Source of the DNA: Hirudinaria manillensis
Lineage: Eukaryota; Annelida; Clitellata; Hirudinida; Hirudinidae
NCBI GenBank assembly: GCA_034509925.1
Contig: CM067527.1
Location: 13,406,001 to 13,470,000, forward strand
DNA length: 64,000 nt
Direction: 5' to 3'
Shown: positions 26,415 to 39,109 of the stretch, one piece after another
Layout: each line of letters starts with the position of its first letter
Numbering within the stretch: the first letter of the stretch is position 1
Notes under the pieces: model-generated
Databases searched by the model: none
What the model saw: the letters and a program-made list of their open reading frames with translations, nothing else
What the model was told of the DNA's origin: nothing
Program-made: the position numbers and the translations under genes

Positions 26415-29299
26415 GTTATTATTATTAATAATATTATTATTATTATTCTTGAAGTACTACAAAGGACTGCTTGGCTTCTTCAACAAAGCAGAAATCAGAA
26501 TTGGCTAAACTTCTGGATTTTCATCCAGGCGTTCACTTCGGACCAGACATGCAGTGCAAGTTGAAATTTGGAGACGGCTATACATTCTGTTCTGTAAATA
26601 ACTGATTTACCTTTATCCATATTATCGCAGCATTTTTATTAATAATAATGTAATTGTGAATTGTTTGTCTAGATCGAATATGGTATTAGATGTAATGTAC
26701 TTGCATATTAATTAAATAATAATATTGTCGTTATCATCACTATCCTCTTCATTCTAATTATTCGGCGGATGGGTTTAGAAGGTATTTTCAATATAATCGT
26801 ATATTTTATTTACATTACGTACATTAAGTTCATATCAGTAAAGAAAATCACACACGCAGTTTTGCTTGCAATGTATTCACATTTTTAGAATGGCAGAAAT
26901 ACCTACCAAAGCATGTGCGAGAAAATAAGCTGCTATAATACGAAAGACAAAGTGTGTTATACTAAAACGGCCCAACCTCGTGCCCTTGACGGGACTTCTT
27001 GTGCCAAAGGAAAGTGGTGCATGGATGGAAAATGTGTTTCTGGTGCTCCGGCCAAGGAGAATGAAAAAGGTAATTCGATGACCACTTCTAATGGCTTTGA
27101 ATTTTGAAACTTCTTAAGTTTGAGACAATCGGCTATTTCAATTATGATTCATAATCATAAAATGATTGGTTGGACGGATGGACGGACAGACGGACGGATG
27201 GGAAGGTGTTACGTTATGAACAATAATGCATTCAATGGATTTTGATTTGAATTTGCAGTGAAACATTTAAATTTTCGATTTTTTAATGTAATTATCTTTT
27301 CTTTTCATCTAGAAAATTGTTATTTTGGGGACGCAACAAATGGCGTAATATTAAACAGTAATCCAATGCTATGCGAAGATTTCTTAGAAAGCAATAATAA
27401 TAAATTGTGCTACACATTTGAAGCAGAATGCTGCGCCACCTGTGAAAAGATAAAATCCCAAAAAAGTAATTCATTTTTTAAAATCATTCTGTATTTCAAG
27501 GATTTTTAATCATTACTTCTCAGAAGGATTCAAACGGACATCCATAAGAGATGAAGTCAGCCACGTGTGATTTTCAGCGGCAGACCTTTTTAAACAAATG
27601 ATTGCAAAAAATTTTTTAACATTGATTAAAGATTGATTAAAAGTGGCATTAATTTCCAAAAGACATTCAACTGGAAAACTGTGCCTACGGAGACAGGGGT
27701 GTGATTGTCAAAACGGCTGAAAAGAATTTCGGCTGCGAGATAGTTTTCAGTCACTCTGGGTACTGTGAGAATCAACAGTATTTAGAAAACTGCTGTGAAA
27801 GTTGCATCAAAGCAAAGAAAGAATTCGAACGAAGAGGACAAACAGGAACGAAGGAAGTGGAACAAACAGGTCAGAACACCTTGGCTGATGAAATGCTTTT
27901 AACCAAGATGTTTCTCTAAATAGCCTCTAGTATATCTCTATGAATTATGGTACTTATGATTTAGTAGTCCAGATAATATGTTATAAACTATTAACTCTAT
28001 TTTAAATTTAAGTTATGATTTAATTTATAGGAGGATGCAGAGAAGATGAGAGAGTTATTTATAACGGTCAGATAATAACATGCAAATCAGTGACTGATCC
28101 GAGTAGCTGTTACGCTCTGGAAAAGGCATGCTGTCAAACTTGTACCGATATTAAAAACAGATTAGGTTATTTGCGTGTTTCTGAAATTCAGCTTTTCAGC
28201 TTTTAGACTTAACTATCAAAATTTTTAATTTTTTTCTTGTTTTGGAAGTTTTATTGATGAAAATCTTCGAAATTGATGAAAATGTTGAATTTTTATTACT
28301 TTCATTAGCTATGTTTGCATCGAATCATTTCAGCTTCTACCATTTAAACAGGCCTAACTATCAAAGACTGTCCCTATGGAGACAAAGGCGTTATATTCGA
28401 AGGGACAAAAGAAGGCTGCAAATTGGTTTTGAAGGAACCTCATCAATGCAAAAATGATGTGGTTAAACGAAGTTGCTGTGAAAGCTGTAATAAAGCCGAA
28501 AAGATCCAGTCAGCAAAAACAGCGACGACAACCACCACGACAACAACAACAACAACAACAACAAAACCACCGAAGAAGACAAAGAGGACTTCAAAAGAAT
28601 GTTTGATATTTTGAAGTTTTAGAGAAATATGCCAGAAAAAAAATCACCAAAACAAACAGACATTTAACCGATGTTTTAAACTTGGAAGGTTGGCATTGAA
28701 AGTAATTTTTAATTTCAGCTTCCTGCAAAGACACGGATCTTGTTGGGTTTTCATTCACTTGCAAACGGCTCCTGATAAATCCATCATATTGTTATCAACT
28801 AAAGAAAAAATGCTGTGAGACCTGTAATCAAGTGAAGGAAATTAAAGGTTTCGAACATATTTTACATCTCATTTTACCCTTAAGTTAAAGACCAGATTAT
28901 CATGCTTAAATGATATGCTTAAATATTTGTTCCTAAATCATGTCCCATTGAACTTCATTACAAATCCTAACTATCCCTAAATTAATTCTTTAAAAAATTC
29001 AACTTTTGCCTAAGACGGCAAAACTCCCTCGTTATCAAAATGCGATGTGGAGAATAATTATTTTTAGCTTTGAATTATTTGAGTATAAATATGATATCAT
29101 ATTCAATCAATCAACAATAGTTCGTGATTCCAATTCAGTGGCCAAACTCGGATCTGGCTGTCCTTACGGTGACCGTGATTTCAATTTTAATATTGATGGC
29201 AAGCAGTACAAGTGCTCAGATGCTGCGCAGAAAAACGAAATCTGCGATGAATATGGCCCCTACTGCTGTGAATCTTGTCACGATATCAAAAGTAGGTAG
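22338..29299 (+). CDS. Secreted ADAMTS-like metalloprotease, copy 3 (three PLAC-like doublets)
   Basis: Twenty-one exons: 22338-22416, 22639-22850, 22965-23054, 23145-23313, 23488-23541, 23632-23679, 23785-23847, 24192-24300, 24558-24636, 24866-24937, 25113-25294, 25575-25703, 25794-25952, 26455-26593, 26889-27069, 27313-27465, 27663-27869, 28031-28165, 28352-28600, 28719-28847, 29121-29299; 938 residues. Signal peptide, prodomain, furin-type REKR (251-254), zinc motif HEIGHLLGSNHD (424-435), Met-turn region QFVMTDV, cysteine-rich GTSCAKGKWC, then six six-cysteine modules. Intron 10 uses a GC donor (gag|gcaagt). The donor of exon 19 (28600) is weak and chosen by phase. No cysteine precedes the cleavage site, unlike copies 1 and 2. 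A poly-Thr linker lies in exon 19. Confidence 0.84.
26364..26450. repeat. (ATT)n microsatellite next to a splice acceptor
   Basis: About 28 ATT units, slightly interrupted, end a few bases before exon 14 of copy 3 (26455). The repeat takes the place of the polypyrimidine tract. Confidence 0.85.
28526..28565 (+). repeat. Coding (ACA/ACC)n repeat giving a poly-Thr linker
   Basis: Inside exon 19 of copy 3, ACA/ACC/ACG codons encode a run of about a dozen threonines between two cysteine modules. Such Thr-rich linkers are commonly O-glycosylated spacers. Confidence 0.85.
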
Positions 29300-30739
29300 T
29301 TTGCCGTTCTCCCTGAGATGAACTGAGGTTAGTACAGGTATAACCAATGATTCTGTCATATTTTAATCATTGTTATTATTATTATTGATATAGTTATTAT
29401 TATTATTATTTTAACGTTAGAATAGTTAATGTTATGTTTCTATTAAAATCAGTTCCTTTTTCTGAATTTCAGATAATTCATGCTAAGAGCAAAATCCGAA
29501 ATCAAGCACAAAAAATGGAAATATTTGGATTGGAATTAAAAACCAAATTTCCATTTTGTTGTCGAGAAATCGTCTTTAAAGTAAAATTGTACAAAAATGT
29601 CGTGTCTACCTCGTTCGTATAGCAATGATAAAAGTTAATAGTTGGCTTTGAGGTTTAAAGGAAATTTTTCAATATCGGTGGTTCTTTCATAAATTATGAT
29701 ACACAATAAACAAAGGAAATAAGGCTATAATTGACTATTGGCCGATTTGATTACATTACTGCAAGAGGCCGTTATAGCAACAGCCGTTATGTGTCGTGTT
29801 CAAAACCCAGCCTGATCCGCCTCTTAGGGTATTGGTGATATTCAAATGTAGCGATCGATTAAGCGCCATTGCATGTCACGTAAGATATTCCTATTAACGA
29901 TATAAAGATATTCTCAATATCTGCTAAATGCAAACTCAATCAAACTAGCTAATTATTGTTTGATTTGATGAAGTTTATTTAAGAAATTATATTTTGATAT
30001 TAAAAGATATCAAACACGAATTAGATTATCCATCCACAATCCACAATCAATTGATTATTAATAAATTTTTTGGCGCTAATGTTTTCTGATATAAAGAAAA
30101 ATACGTACAAAATAATATTATAATAAATCAACCAATTTATAAACTTGCGGACTATTTTACTTGATGTTATTCATTTTCAATTAAGACATCATCGGCTTTT
30201 CAACAGGTACTTTATTTCTGCCAATTATAAATTATTAAATTTTAAAGACTTTTTTTTTTAAATATTATTTAAACTTGGCATTCAAATGCCAAAGGTTTAA
30301 GTATTTCCATAAAAAACATTTGAAATTTGACCTTTGGAATGCCTCACCAATTCAAAAACTATAATGGCGTCAATTCAGAGAAATCGTGCTGGTGATCTCG
30401 AACCTCATAATTATCATAATAAACACATAATAAATAAATGAATAAATAAATAAGTAAATAAATAAGTAAATAAATATGTATTTATAACACATTACTTCTG
30501 GAACCAACAAAAACAAAATTAGCATATTTTACCTACTTAATGTTAATAAAGTTAGTCAGTTTTAGTAAAGTTTTGAAGTGTTAAACCTCTTGGGAGATTT
30601 ATTCCAAAGTGTTTATGTCACAGTACTCTGACGAATTGACAGCATTTGCATTAAAAAATAAATATAATTCAAACATTGCTGAAGAGATTCTAGAATTTCT
30701 ATTAAAGGCCTGCTTGGAAGTCCTATCGTAATTTTCAAA
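29300..30739. other. Spacer between metalloprotease copies 3 and 4
   Basis: No supportable gene. Short ATT repeats lie at 29369-29412 and an AAAT/AAGT repeat at 30420-30476. Confidence 0.6.
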
Positions 30740-33700
30740 ATGAGATTCTCATCATGTTTAGCGTTTATTTTATTCCTTTTGCCAGGAAGAATTGCAGGTG
30801 CAGATTTTTATTAATATATTATAATAAATAAAATATTATTAATTTAATATCGCCGTTAATTTTAAAATGTAATTGCGACCACTAGAATATTGCAAAACAA
30901 TTTGGATAGATTGTTTAAACAAGTCTTGCAAAAGAAAAGTAATTTCAATCTTAAAAGAGTTTTAATACATTGTAAAAAAAGTAATTATTCAATTAAGCTA
31001 AAAAAAAAATTGAAACAAATGGTAGTGTTGGAGTCTTTACTTCTGTTCAGGAACACAGAATGTGATTTGGACGAACAGTTCTGGATCATCGCCAATGCAA
31101 GACAATCATCCTTCTTTACCTAACAACGTAGTACTCACTCTGACGTTACAAAACGAAACTGTGGAACTCAAACTGTCCAAAAAGCGAGACGACGACTTTG
31201 ATGACATCCCTATCATCTTAGGAGACGATGATACAGTCACAGTTTGGCAAAGAAGCAGGGCTGAGGTAGGATTTCGAGTGATTATGAACAAGTTTTTAGT
31301 AAGTAATTACTTAACTCTAGTAATTAATTATATGAATTAATAATGAAAAACTTGAAATACACGAGTTAAATCATTTGTTGGATTTTTTAAATTTAAATTT
31401 TTAATTAATTCTAAATAGACATTTAGCATGTACACTGACAAGTCGAAGAGTGCTTCCTTCAGTTTGGCTATAAAGTCTGAAAATGGAACCGATGTTGCAG
31501 AATACGTGAGAAATGATTTCAGAATTTATACAAAATATTTGATAAATACTATTTTATCAGTTAATCAATTAAGATAAATTAAAAGATAAATAATTTCGCA
31601 AAAGTTTAATTCCAACAAAATTTACAATAAATTTAAGAAAATAAATTGCAATTCACTCTAATATTTCAGTACGGATCATTCGAGCACAAGGGCATTAAGT
31701 ACAGCTTATTACCGAAACAATACTTGGATAAATCTGATAAAACTATCAACTTTATTAACGTATTTCTCAACGGAACTCAGCATATCATTTATGAAGATAA
31801 AAGTGAAGAAGGAATAAATTCGACACAAGACATAACTGGTATGACACTCGGATAATGATACTTACGTTTCATTTGCATTAACTATATTTATGTTTAATTA
31901 TGTTATATTAAACGCATTAAGTGAATAATAAAACTTTAATAAAGGAATGATTCACAAGCAAATATGGCCGACACTGTCACAGATACAATTTCTTTTTCAG
32001 CAAATGACTTTATTAAAACACCGAACATTGAAGATGGAAAATCTTCAGAAAAAAGTAAAACTGTTTTATAACTTTCAATATTACTAACTTTAGCTATTTT
32101 AAGCTATCGTAATTATTTTGAGGGGATAATGTTATTATCCAATATTTTTAATAAATGCATTACTATTAATAAATTAATTACGTAATTGTAATATATAGCT
32201 CGTAATACTGTTTTATTCATTTATAACCATTGCTGTAATTATATTATTAGAAGACGTAAATAATTATTAATAATTAGATACAAACATAAATTATTATCAT
32301 GATATGATTCACTTCCGGAACACCGAAGCAAATGACACTTGAACGTACTTGAGATTTTAAAATAAAAATCATTTTCAAGATTTCAGTTTTAAATTACAAA
32401 AAAAAAAACAGGAAAAAAAAACAAAACAAAATAAAAACAGGTTTTAAAGTTAATAAATACATATTTCAGTGAACAGTTTCAATACTTCAACAAGATCTTT
32501 GAGGAAGAAAAGATCTCCATCTTTGAATTTAGTGGTTGATTTAATGGCTATAATAGATAACTCAATGTACAAAAAGTGAGTTTTATAATGCAAGATTATA
32601 TATACAATTATTATTATTATAAAATAATAATTTTTTTTTTATAATAATAATGATAATAATGATTTAATTTTAATATTAATATGAGTATTACGTATTTAAC
32701 AATATTATTATTATTAATTAATATCGTTTTATTTAATTATGACACAAATAGCTGTTCGTAAAACAAATTATTATTTTAATTTCAAATAATTTCATTGTAA
32801 AAGATTTATAATACAAAGGACAGTTATACATTTCGACAAAGAATAATAAGTTTTTTTTTTTCATATTTACCTAAAATCAAATTATTATTATAATCTTAAA
32901 ATAATATCCAGCCTGGTGTTCTAGAAAAAAAAAACATATTCGTGTATTTCTATTCTAGGTGGCTTAAACTGAATAATGGACGTAAAAACGAAGCCATTAA
33001 TAGAATGCGATATTATTTGGCAAACATTATTAACGGGGTCTGTTTAACTTGTTTCCATTAATTAAAATTTATTAATTCATAATTATTTAATAATTTATTA
33101 AGAAATTGTTTTTAAATAAAAATGGCATTTTTGACGTATTAATGTCCGAACTTATTCTTATATTGTTATTGAGAGGATTATTTTGAAAAATAACATTAAA
33201 TTTCAGATAAATAACGTTTACACCTCAATGGAAGTATACCAATTGAGGCTTGAAATTGTTGGCATTTTCGTAGCCAAGGCTAGCTGTTTTAAACTGTTTT
33301 TTTTTAAATTACGTTAAATATAATTATATAATATATCCATTAAGTGAACTTGATTTTCTGTTGACAATGCTGCTTGTTTCTGTTTCACTCTATTTTCTGT
33401 TGTCTAACGCTATTACAAAATGTGTAAATGGTCATCGGATGACTCTTCATTTTGTTTAGAAAAATAAATAAATTTAACAATTATAGCCTTGCATATTTTT
33501 TTAGGTAATAGTTTAATAATTGATGATATGTGATTTATTATTGAAATTCATCTCGCAATCTTGTAAACTCATGCAAATCATGCGGATTGCTATACCAATA
33601 AAAAATGTAAAATAAACAGCATTTGATATTTATATATATTTTAAAATCATCCTATTCTTGCATGCTATTACAATTAATTAAGCAAACATATTTGTAGACA

Positions 33701-36700
33701 GAAAAGCAGTCACCGTACTTTGAAAATCCCAGAGCAAAATCTTACCTGGATAATGACAGAATTAATCTTAACGCGGCACTGGATGATTTCAGCGATTGGG
33801 TTTCGAAGCACACACTCGAGAGGGGAGAATTGCCAACTAAGGAGAGATTTCTACAAGAACATGATGTTGCTGTTGCGTTTACTGAGTGAGTCCTTTTTCC
33901 GTAACCCAAAAAAATAAATTTAAATTAAAACGTTGTGTTTTCCATTTTGTCTACTGTGTAAAAACAGCAATTTATAATGATTTATATACAACATAAGTGA
34001 TTTATAATAATTATTATTATAATAATAATTAATTATAATAATAATAATTATAGTAATAATTAATTATAAGCTATCACGAAAGTCCGAGACAAGGTTTGGC
34101 CAATCTTGGTACCGTCTGCGGAGTCAAATCCCAAGCAATCGTTCACGCCAGAGGACATCATGGCACTATCTCTACAGCAGCTCATGAAATTGCTCATGTG
34201 TGAGTGAAATTTGAATGTCCTTACAACTTGATTACTTGATTAAATACTTTTTTTTTAAATTGTATAGACTATTTCTAATAAAAATTATTAATTATAAGCA
34301 TGTTGATATAACCTATTAGGTTAGGGAGCAATCATGATGGTGACGGTAATGATTGTAAGCAGACTGATCAGTACCTCATGGCAGCAATGATGAGTCACAC
34401 AAAGTTAGACAACTGGAATAAATTGTCGAGATGTTCGATTGATGACATCGTAAAGAAAGTCAGAGAATTGGAGAGGTAGAATGAATGGTTTTCATGGCTT
34501 AATACCAGTCGTTAGAAAGATTATATTCTAAGGACTCCATATTTTATTATCTACTTATTAACTTTAAAGATAAGAAATTTGAATAAACATTTAAACAATA
34601 ACTTCAATTTATTAATAACTTTTAAAAAGATCAGAAACCGTTTCAATTGTAAAATCTATTGACCATTAGTTTGTTTAACTATTGTCTTATTTAACTTCAC
34701 TAAATTTACCAAATTAACTTTAATGATATGATAAAATGTGATGTGATATGACATGATATGCATGAAGGAGAGGCGAAAACTGCTTAGATTCCTCGAAAAA
34801 GCACAGAAAAAGACTGAACCTCGGCGCCTTCCTGGAACCCAATCCAGGTGCCCGATTCGGACCAGACGAACAGTGCAAACTAAAATTCGGCGAAGGATAC
34901 AAATTCTGTTCGGTACGAAACTTAATTCAAATAATTTCTATAACAAAACTAGAGAAACACTAAAATCTAACCCCTGAAGGTTCTAAACTTAATGTGTGAA
35001 GCATTTCAAAAGAAATTTCTATTTCTCCAACCACATTTACATTTAACTAATGATGGGTTGTTATTTTAGAATGGCAGAGACACTCACTTGACTATCTGCA
35101 GTAAACTGAGCTGTCTCAAAATCGAAGAAAGCGGTTGCTATAAAGCTTATCCGATTGCTCTCGATGGAACACCTTGTGCCAAAGGAAAATGGTGCATGGA
35201 GGGGAAATGCGTGTCTGGTGCTCCAGAAAAACCTGACGATAAAGGTAAGACAAAGAAATAAATTTTTGCGATTAGTTCTATTCTATTCAATATGGCCAAT
35301 TTTGAGCAAATCTCGAGGCACTTCCACATCAGGTGTTTTCATCTTGTAGATACCTGCCACTTTGGAGACAAATCAGACATATTTAGGCTCAACGATGTTC
35401 CAACCCGTTGCAGTGACTTTCTAAAAGAGCCTAGTATGTGCTATCAATTCGACAGCTGGTGCTGTGAAACATGTGAAAATATCAAAAAGGAAAAAAGTAT
35501 TGCACTAATCTTTTATATTCGAGTGATTTCAAATATACCAAATATATTATGCAAAGATAACTTCATTATTAATTATGATGCTTTGGTGAATTTACCGACT
35601 AATTCACTCCAAACAGATATTCCTCTTGCAAACTGTCTCTATGGAGACAGGGGCATGATCTACAACTTGGGCGAAAAAAGCTACGGTTGCGAAATAGTTT
35701 TTCGGGATCCTGATATATGTCTCAATCCCCACAATGTTGAACACTGTTGTGAAAGTTGCAGTAAAATAAAAAAGGATTCAGAATCAACTGGGACAAATAT
35801 AGAGAGACAATCACCGACTGGTTGGAACATCTTGAATACAAGTTCGTTTCAGCATGTTCATGTCATCAATTTTTAAAAGATTTATCTAGTGCTTTGTTGA
35901 GCCAAATTATTTTTAATACTGTCAGATGTTTTGTTCCTAACTAACTTTGGTCCTGTTTAAAATTTAAAAGTTAAATTCGATTTTCTAGAGTGTGAGGACG
36001 AAGACAGCGTTACTTACGGTGACAATGAAATTACTTGCGTCTCCCTGCGGAAAGATCCAGTCAAATGCTACGACCTGGAACAACATTGCTGCAAAACTTG
36101 CTCCGAAGCTAGGAATAACAGAGGTCGGTACATCTCATTCCATTAGGAGTCATTAACAAAACTGCCGAGAATCGTCTTTAATCCATCGCTTTAATGTAAG
36201 TAAAATTTAACATTGAATACAAAAATCATTTCAGATCCTAACTGCTCTTATGGAGACAGAGGTGTAACCATTCTGATGGGTTATAAGAAATACGGATGCG
36301 AACTTATTATGCGCCGGCCCGATCTTTGTGAAGATCCTTTATACGAGAAAAATTGCTGTGAAAGTTGTGCAAGAGCAAAGAAAGCTCTCAGATCGACAAC
36401 AAAAGCACCAGGAAGAAATATTGAGATGCCTAAGAAAGGTAGTCAATAAATCTATGAATAAAGTGGCGTATTGAGAAACGTAATTGTAAAAGTAAAAATG
36501 TAAACAATTGAGTCGAGGCGGCACTTTTAAGTAGCTATTTAAAATATTTAAATTTATCTTCTAGATACATGTATTGATCAAGAATATTTGACACGCGATG
36601 GGAAAGAATTTCATTGCGATTCCCTTCATCAAAGACCTGACCTGTGTCATCAGATGAGCAAATATTGCTGTCAAACGTGTGCCAAAATACAAAAAAATAA

Positions 36701-37164
36701 AGGTTGTAAACGCACTGGTTTTACTTTATTGTTTATTTTGTTAATTTATATTTTTTAATTGAAAAATAAAGTTATTTTAAATTTTATTATGGTACGTATT
36801 ATTTAGTTGCTTTTTGAAAAAAAAATAAAGTTATTTACTTTCTTAACCAATTTAAACCATCTTTTCGATTTGAAGTACTTATATAGTACTTATAAATTCA
36901 CTTTTCTCAAGTACAAATTAATGCCAACCAAGTTTTATCGAAACATACGTCCGTGCTTTAAATTCAGTCGCCAAACTCGGGCCAAAATGTCCCTACGGAG
37001 ACCACTACGTAAAGACAAAAGTTAATGGTAAAGAATTGGGCTGCTCGGCTTTGGTAAGTTGGAATCCAGTGGTCTGCAGGGATGACCAAACAGCTAAATT
37101 CTGCTGTGAATCATGTTCTGGTATCAGAGCTGGTCGTGGAACCACTTTCCTTGACACGAATTAG
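30740..37164 (+). CDS. Secreted ADAMTS-like metalloprotease, copy 4 (three PLAC-like doublets)
   Basis: Nineteen exons: 30740-30797, 31051-31265, 31419-31505, 31670-31838, 32001-32054, 32470-32575, 32959-33037, 33207-33278, 33698-33885, 34071-34199, 34320-34475, 34768-34912, 35070-35244, 35350-35496, 35617-35820, 35989-36123, 36235-36438, 36565-36702, 36968-37164; 885 residues. Signal peptide, prodomain with one linker exon where the other copies have three, furin-type RKKR (206-209), zinc motif HEIAHVLGSNHD (381-392), Met-turn QYLMAAM, cysteine-rich GTPCAKGKWC, and six six-cysteine modules. The orthologous intron to the GC-AG intron of copy 3 again appears to lack GT: phase and alignment place the donor at aag|gctagc. 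No prodomain cysteine is present. The catalytic residues are intact. Confidence 0.84.
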
Positions 37165-37229
37165 TAAAGGTTATGCGCTAATTCACAACAGGTAAATTTC
37201 TTTTCAGTTTATTAAGATTTTAATTAAAT

Positions 37230-37493
37230 TCAATGTTTTATAATTAATTCTGTATATCTTAGACCACTCTCGTAAATGGAAGATTTTTGATCGGAAGGAA
37301 AATTCAAGTCAGGATTGTTATATTTATTGAATTGATCGTAATTGAAACAAGTTGTCGGATCTTTTCTGTTTCTTGAATTTAAAATGCACTTGAAATAAAA
37401 ATCACGACGATGATCTTCGTAATCAGAAACTCGATAGCTCATCATAAAACCTAAACAACTCAAAAAAAAAAAGACACAACTGTAATCGCAAAC
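37230..37493 (-). pseudogene. Possible small secreted protein broken by a homopolymer indel
   Basis: An ATG at 37493-37491 starts a hydrophobic leader (MSFLFAITVVSF), but the frame is lost in a run of eleven T (minus strand, 37462-37472). The next frame runs on as a plausible mature protein, with YRVSDYEDHRRDFYF near its start and a stop at 37230. One base more in the T run would give a signal peptide fused to about 70 residues with two cysteines. This is either an assembly or sequencing slip, a recent pseudogene, or chance. No family is recognised. It lies tail-to-tail with metalloprotease copy 4. Confidence 0.35.
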
Positions 37494-37503
37494 AAAAAAG
37501 ACA

Positions 37504-37562
37504 TTATTATTATTATTACATGATTATTATTATTATTATCATTATTATTATTATTATTATTA
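37504..37562. repeat. (ATT)n microsatellite
   Basis: Interrupted ATT units lie just upstream (minus-strand sense) of the possible secreted protein. Confidence 0.8.
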
Positions 37563-37997
37563 ATAGGGAATGAGATCATAAATCATTAAATGTAAAGCAG
37601 TGGATAAGTTTTTTGAACATGCGTCCTCAATTTCCTTCATTGGTTCATCGGTACTGTGAAAATTCATATCCGCATTTTAGTCTTTGAGTGTATCTTGAGA
37701 ATTGATAGACAAAAAGCAATTCACAAGGACAACTTTTGTATATTTTCAAGTAGGATTTCAAGAGTTGGATAGGGTTAGGTTGAAGTCTAGGTGGGTTAAG
37801 AATGGTCTAGGCAGTTATTTGCCAAAGATCCCCGCCTGCGCCTATGGCCGATTGTCAATTTTCCAACGTTTATATTTAAAATATTTCACGAGATGGCAGC
37901 TTGGATTAGAACTTTCAGCTAACGTTCAATGGCAGTCATTGAGTGATTAGAAAGCATTATTAGAAAACTATTTGTATTGGCATTGGTGCTTCCTTTT

Positions 37998-38325
37998 TCA
38001 AAGATTGTTAACTTTGCTGATGTTTATTTACAATCCTAGCAACGTTTTGTTGTTCGGAGGTCAGATATTTTGACCCTAATTTTTGTTCCTGCGTTAAAGT
38101 TAACTCATTATTCCGGTTTTGATTGTCTTTGTTTTAAAATGACTCAACAAAATCTCTCAACAACTTCAGGGTAAAAAAAACCACATATGCAGAATGTGAC
38201 AATTCACTGCAGATGGGATTGGTCTCTTCGAAAGATGTTGGATTGATCTGTTTATGATCAGTCTTGTCACAGCTGGCCGGGTTGTTGCTTTGCTTTGCGT
38301 TGTTAAAGTTTGTTTGCATCATCAC
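37998..38325 (-). pseudogene. Coding-like block, interrupted
   Basis: From ATG at 38325 the minus strand reads MMMQTNFNNAKQSNNPASCD and continues in balanced amino-acid composition to a stop near 38134. The same frame goes on after that single TAA with LTLTQEQKLGSKYLTSEQQN to a stop near 37998. A GTGGTT just after the codons for SHSAY could be a donor, making this two exons of one gene, or it may be a decayed copy. The family is not recognised. Confidence 0.3.
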
Positions 38326-39109
38326 TGATTACAGAGGCTACTAGTCGCTCGAGTTTCTCAGTGAGCAAAACGTGAGTTTAAGTTGGTGAATTTATGATTT
38401 CATTTGGCCGGATCTCTAATAGTTACCTCGTCCTGTTGATGTTTTTGAAGTTATCGAGTAAAAAGCATTTCCTGTCGCGACGCTTCTCGACGAGTTATGT
38501 GTAGTGTTCGCAGCCCCGTTCTTGGAAATTAGCGCTACATAAATGGAACGAGCCTCTGGTTGGGCAAATGGTGCTAATTAAATTTAACTACATATATGCA
38601 GCCCCTCTGTGTGTTTTTAAAATTTATTTTTAGATGTTTGGAAATGTTAAAATAAATAAATGGCTTGGATACACCATCTATTGTGATCGCTTCTGTACCT
38701 AAAACTTCGGTTGGTTCGAATGCTAAGAGAAAAAGTTGGACGAGTGATGCGCAATATCTTCATTAATTTCAGCGCGTTGATAAGGCTTTTTAAATATGAA
38801 TTTTATAGGTCAGGTGACTAGGAAGTCTAATTATTTTGGTTAAAAAATAATAATTAATTATATTTTTTACATTTTAATAAATAAATATATATAAATCAAA
38901 ATTTATGATATATTTATATTTATGTACTTACATAAAATCAAAATGAAAATAATTGATTACATCTCGTCCCAAAATAAATCATTTTTTAAGAACGAAGAAG
39001 AATAGTGAATAAAAATGTCAATCGAAGAAATAAATACTCTAAATGAGCTTTAAAAAAAGCGTTAAACATATACTTGTACGTGTACGTGTACATATTATCA
39101 ATATAGACA

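Larger units (their letters stand above)
37165..39109. other. Intergenic region with two unresolved minus-strand coding-like blocks
   Basis: Two minus-strand stretches (37230-37493 and about 37990-38325) read like protein but neither forms a clean gene; they are listed separately. The part just before 39110 should hold the promoter of the dispanin gene. Confidence 0.5.
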
